Assembly: GCF_003062295.1 (NCBI RefSeq)
Contig: NZ_PYCN01000023.1
Location: 1-64,000, forward strand
DNA: 64,000 nucleotides
From: Bradyrhizobium algeriense
GTDB taxonomy: Bacteria; Pseudomonadota; Alphaproteobacteria; Rhizobiales; Xanthobacteraceae
Reading direction: 5' to 3'
Every line of letters starts with the position of its first letter. Position 1 is the first letter of the stretch. The notes beneath the pieces are model-generated. The model saw nothing but the letters and a program-made list of their open reading frames with translations. It was not told where the DNA came from and did no database searches. Shown here piece by piece: positions 63,840-64,000 of this stretch. A program made the position numbers and the translations under genes.

Positions 63840-64000
63840 ATGACTAATCGCTTCTTGATTACGGTCGCGACAGCGGCCCTGATCGCCGGAACCGGCTTTG
63901 CGAATGCGCAGGGTACCGGAATGGGGCGTGACGCAGGGTCACCAGGTTCCACAACGCAGCAGAGCGCGCCCTCCGAACGCGGTGGTGGTGCGTCGGGCGG
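63840..64000 (+). CDS. Small secreted protein, N-terminal part (possibly DUF1236-type), cut by window edge
   Basis: The ATG at 63840 has GAGGAG eight bases upstream. The peptide opens MTNRFLITVATAALIAGTGF then ANAQ, a clear signal peptide, and continues Gly/Ser/Gln-rich (GTGMGRDAGSPGSTTQQSAP). Bradyrhizobium proteins with this start often carry a DUF1236 domain further on, but that part is outside the window. Only 53 codons are seen. Confidence 0.65.
   Translation, partial: MTNRFLITVATAALIAGTGFANAQGTGMGRDAGSPGSTTQQSAPSERGGGASG

Overview
The window reads as chromosomal DNA of a high-GC alphaproteobacterium, most likely Bradyrhizobium or a close relative in the Nitrobacteraceae. The reasons are: a tartrate dehydratase that matches, from memory, the characterised TarD of B. 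japonicum; the rhizobial arrangement of the suf genes with two cysteine desulfurases; an RNase E with a large insertion in its S1 region; TTAA-N7-TTAA boxes of the CtrA type; and two dispersed palindromic repeat families of the kind common in these genomes. No database search was possible, so all names rest on recognised motifs and families. No tRNA, rRNA, CRISPR array or prophage was seen.

Layout. 1-3434: the 5' end of an IS110-type transposase running off the left edge, then a tartrate dehydratase and a TctC-type binding protein divergent from a LysR regulator. 3435-8466: small genes, an O-antigen ligase-like protein, a gene-poor stretch with palindromic repeats, and an exported caspase-like protein. 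8467-11640: RhlE helicase, a GGDEF protein and a TfoX-domain protein. 11667-19172: the iron-sulfur assembly cluster, transcribed leftward as desulfurase 2, sufB, sufC, sufD, sufS, sufT, a VOC protein and sufA. 19465-24822: hydrolase, glutathione transferase with a striking palindrome upstream, anmK, tyrS and an MFS carrier. 24937-30334: a compact cassette of TonB receptor, DUF4198, DUF3649, PepSY membrane protein and DUF3325, probably ferric-chelate uptake with reductive iron release. 30577-38776: a large AsmA-like protein, Bcp peroxiredoxin with a histone-like tail, an M23 peptidase, and an overlapping DUF5666/DUF6502 pair. 38880-45732: a possible MerR-like regulator, an SRPBCC protein, a branched-chain amino acid-type binding protein, a carbamoyltransferase, a DMT transporter and a dehydrogenase. 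45736-57685: prfB with a programmed frameshift, two tandem class A penicillin-binding proteins, amiC and rne. 57704-64000: dctA, bioY, an aminotransferase, an M48 protease, a DsbA-like protein and the start of a small secreted protein.

How the genes work together. Two themes recur. The first is iron: the suf cluster, with a candidate Irr-type motif ahead of sufB, builds Fe-S clusters, and the 24.9-30.3 kb cassette probably brings iron in. The second is the envelope: two PBP1A paralogues, AmiC, the M23 peptidase, AnmK, the O-antigen ligase, the AsmA-like protein, the M48 protease and the DsbA-like protein all act on wall, membrane or periplasm. CtrA-type boxes ahead of amiC and the M23 gene suggest that part of this set follows the cell cycle.

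The observations most worth a second look are the duplicated GTGGGA-N5-TCCCAC operator beside the DUF6502 gene, the iron cassette, the His/Asp-rich insertion in RNase E, the prfB frameshift site, the tandem PBP1A duplication, the CtrA box at amiC and the Lys/Ala-rich tails on several otherwise ordinary proteins.
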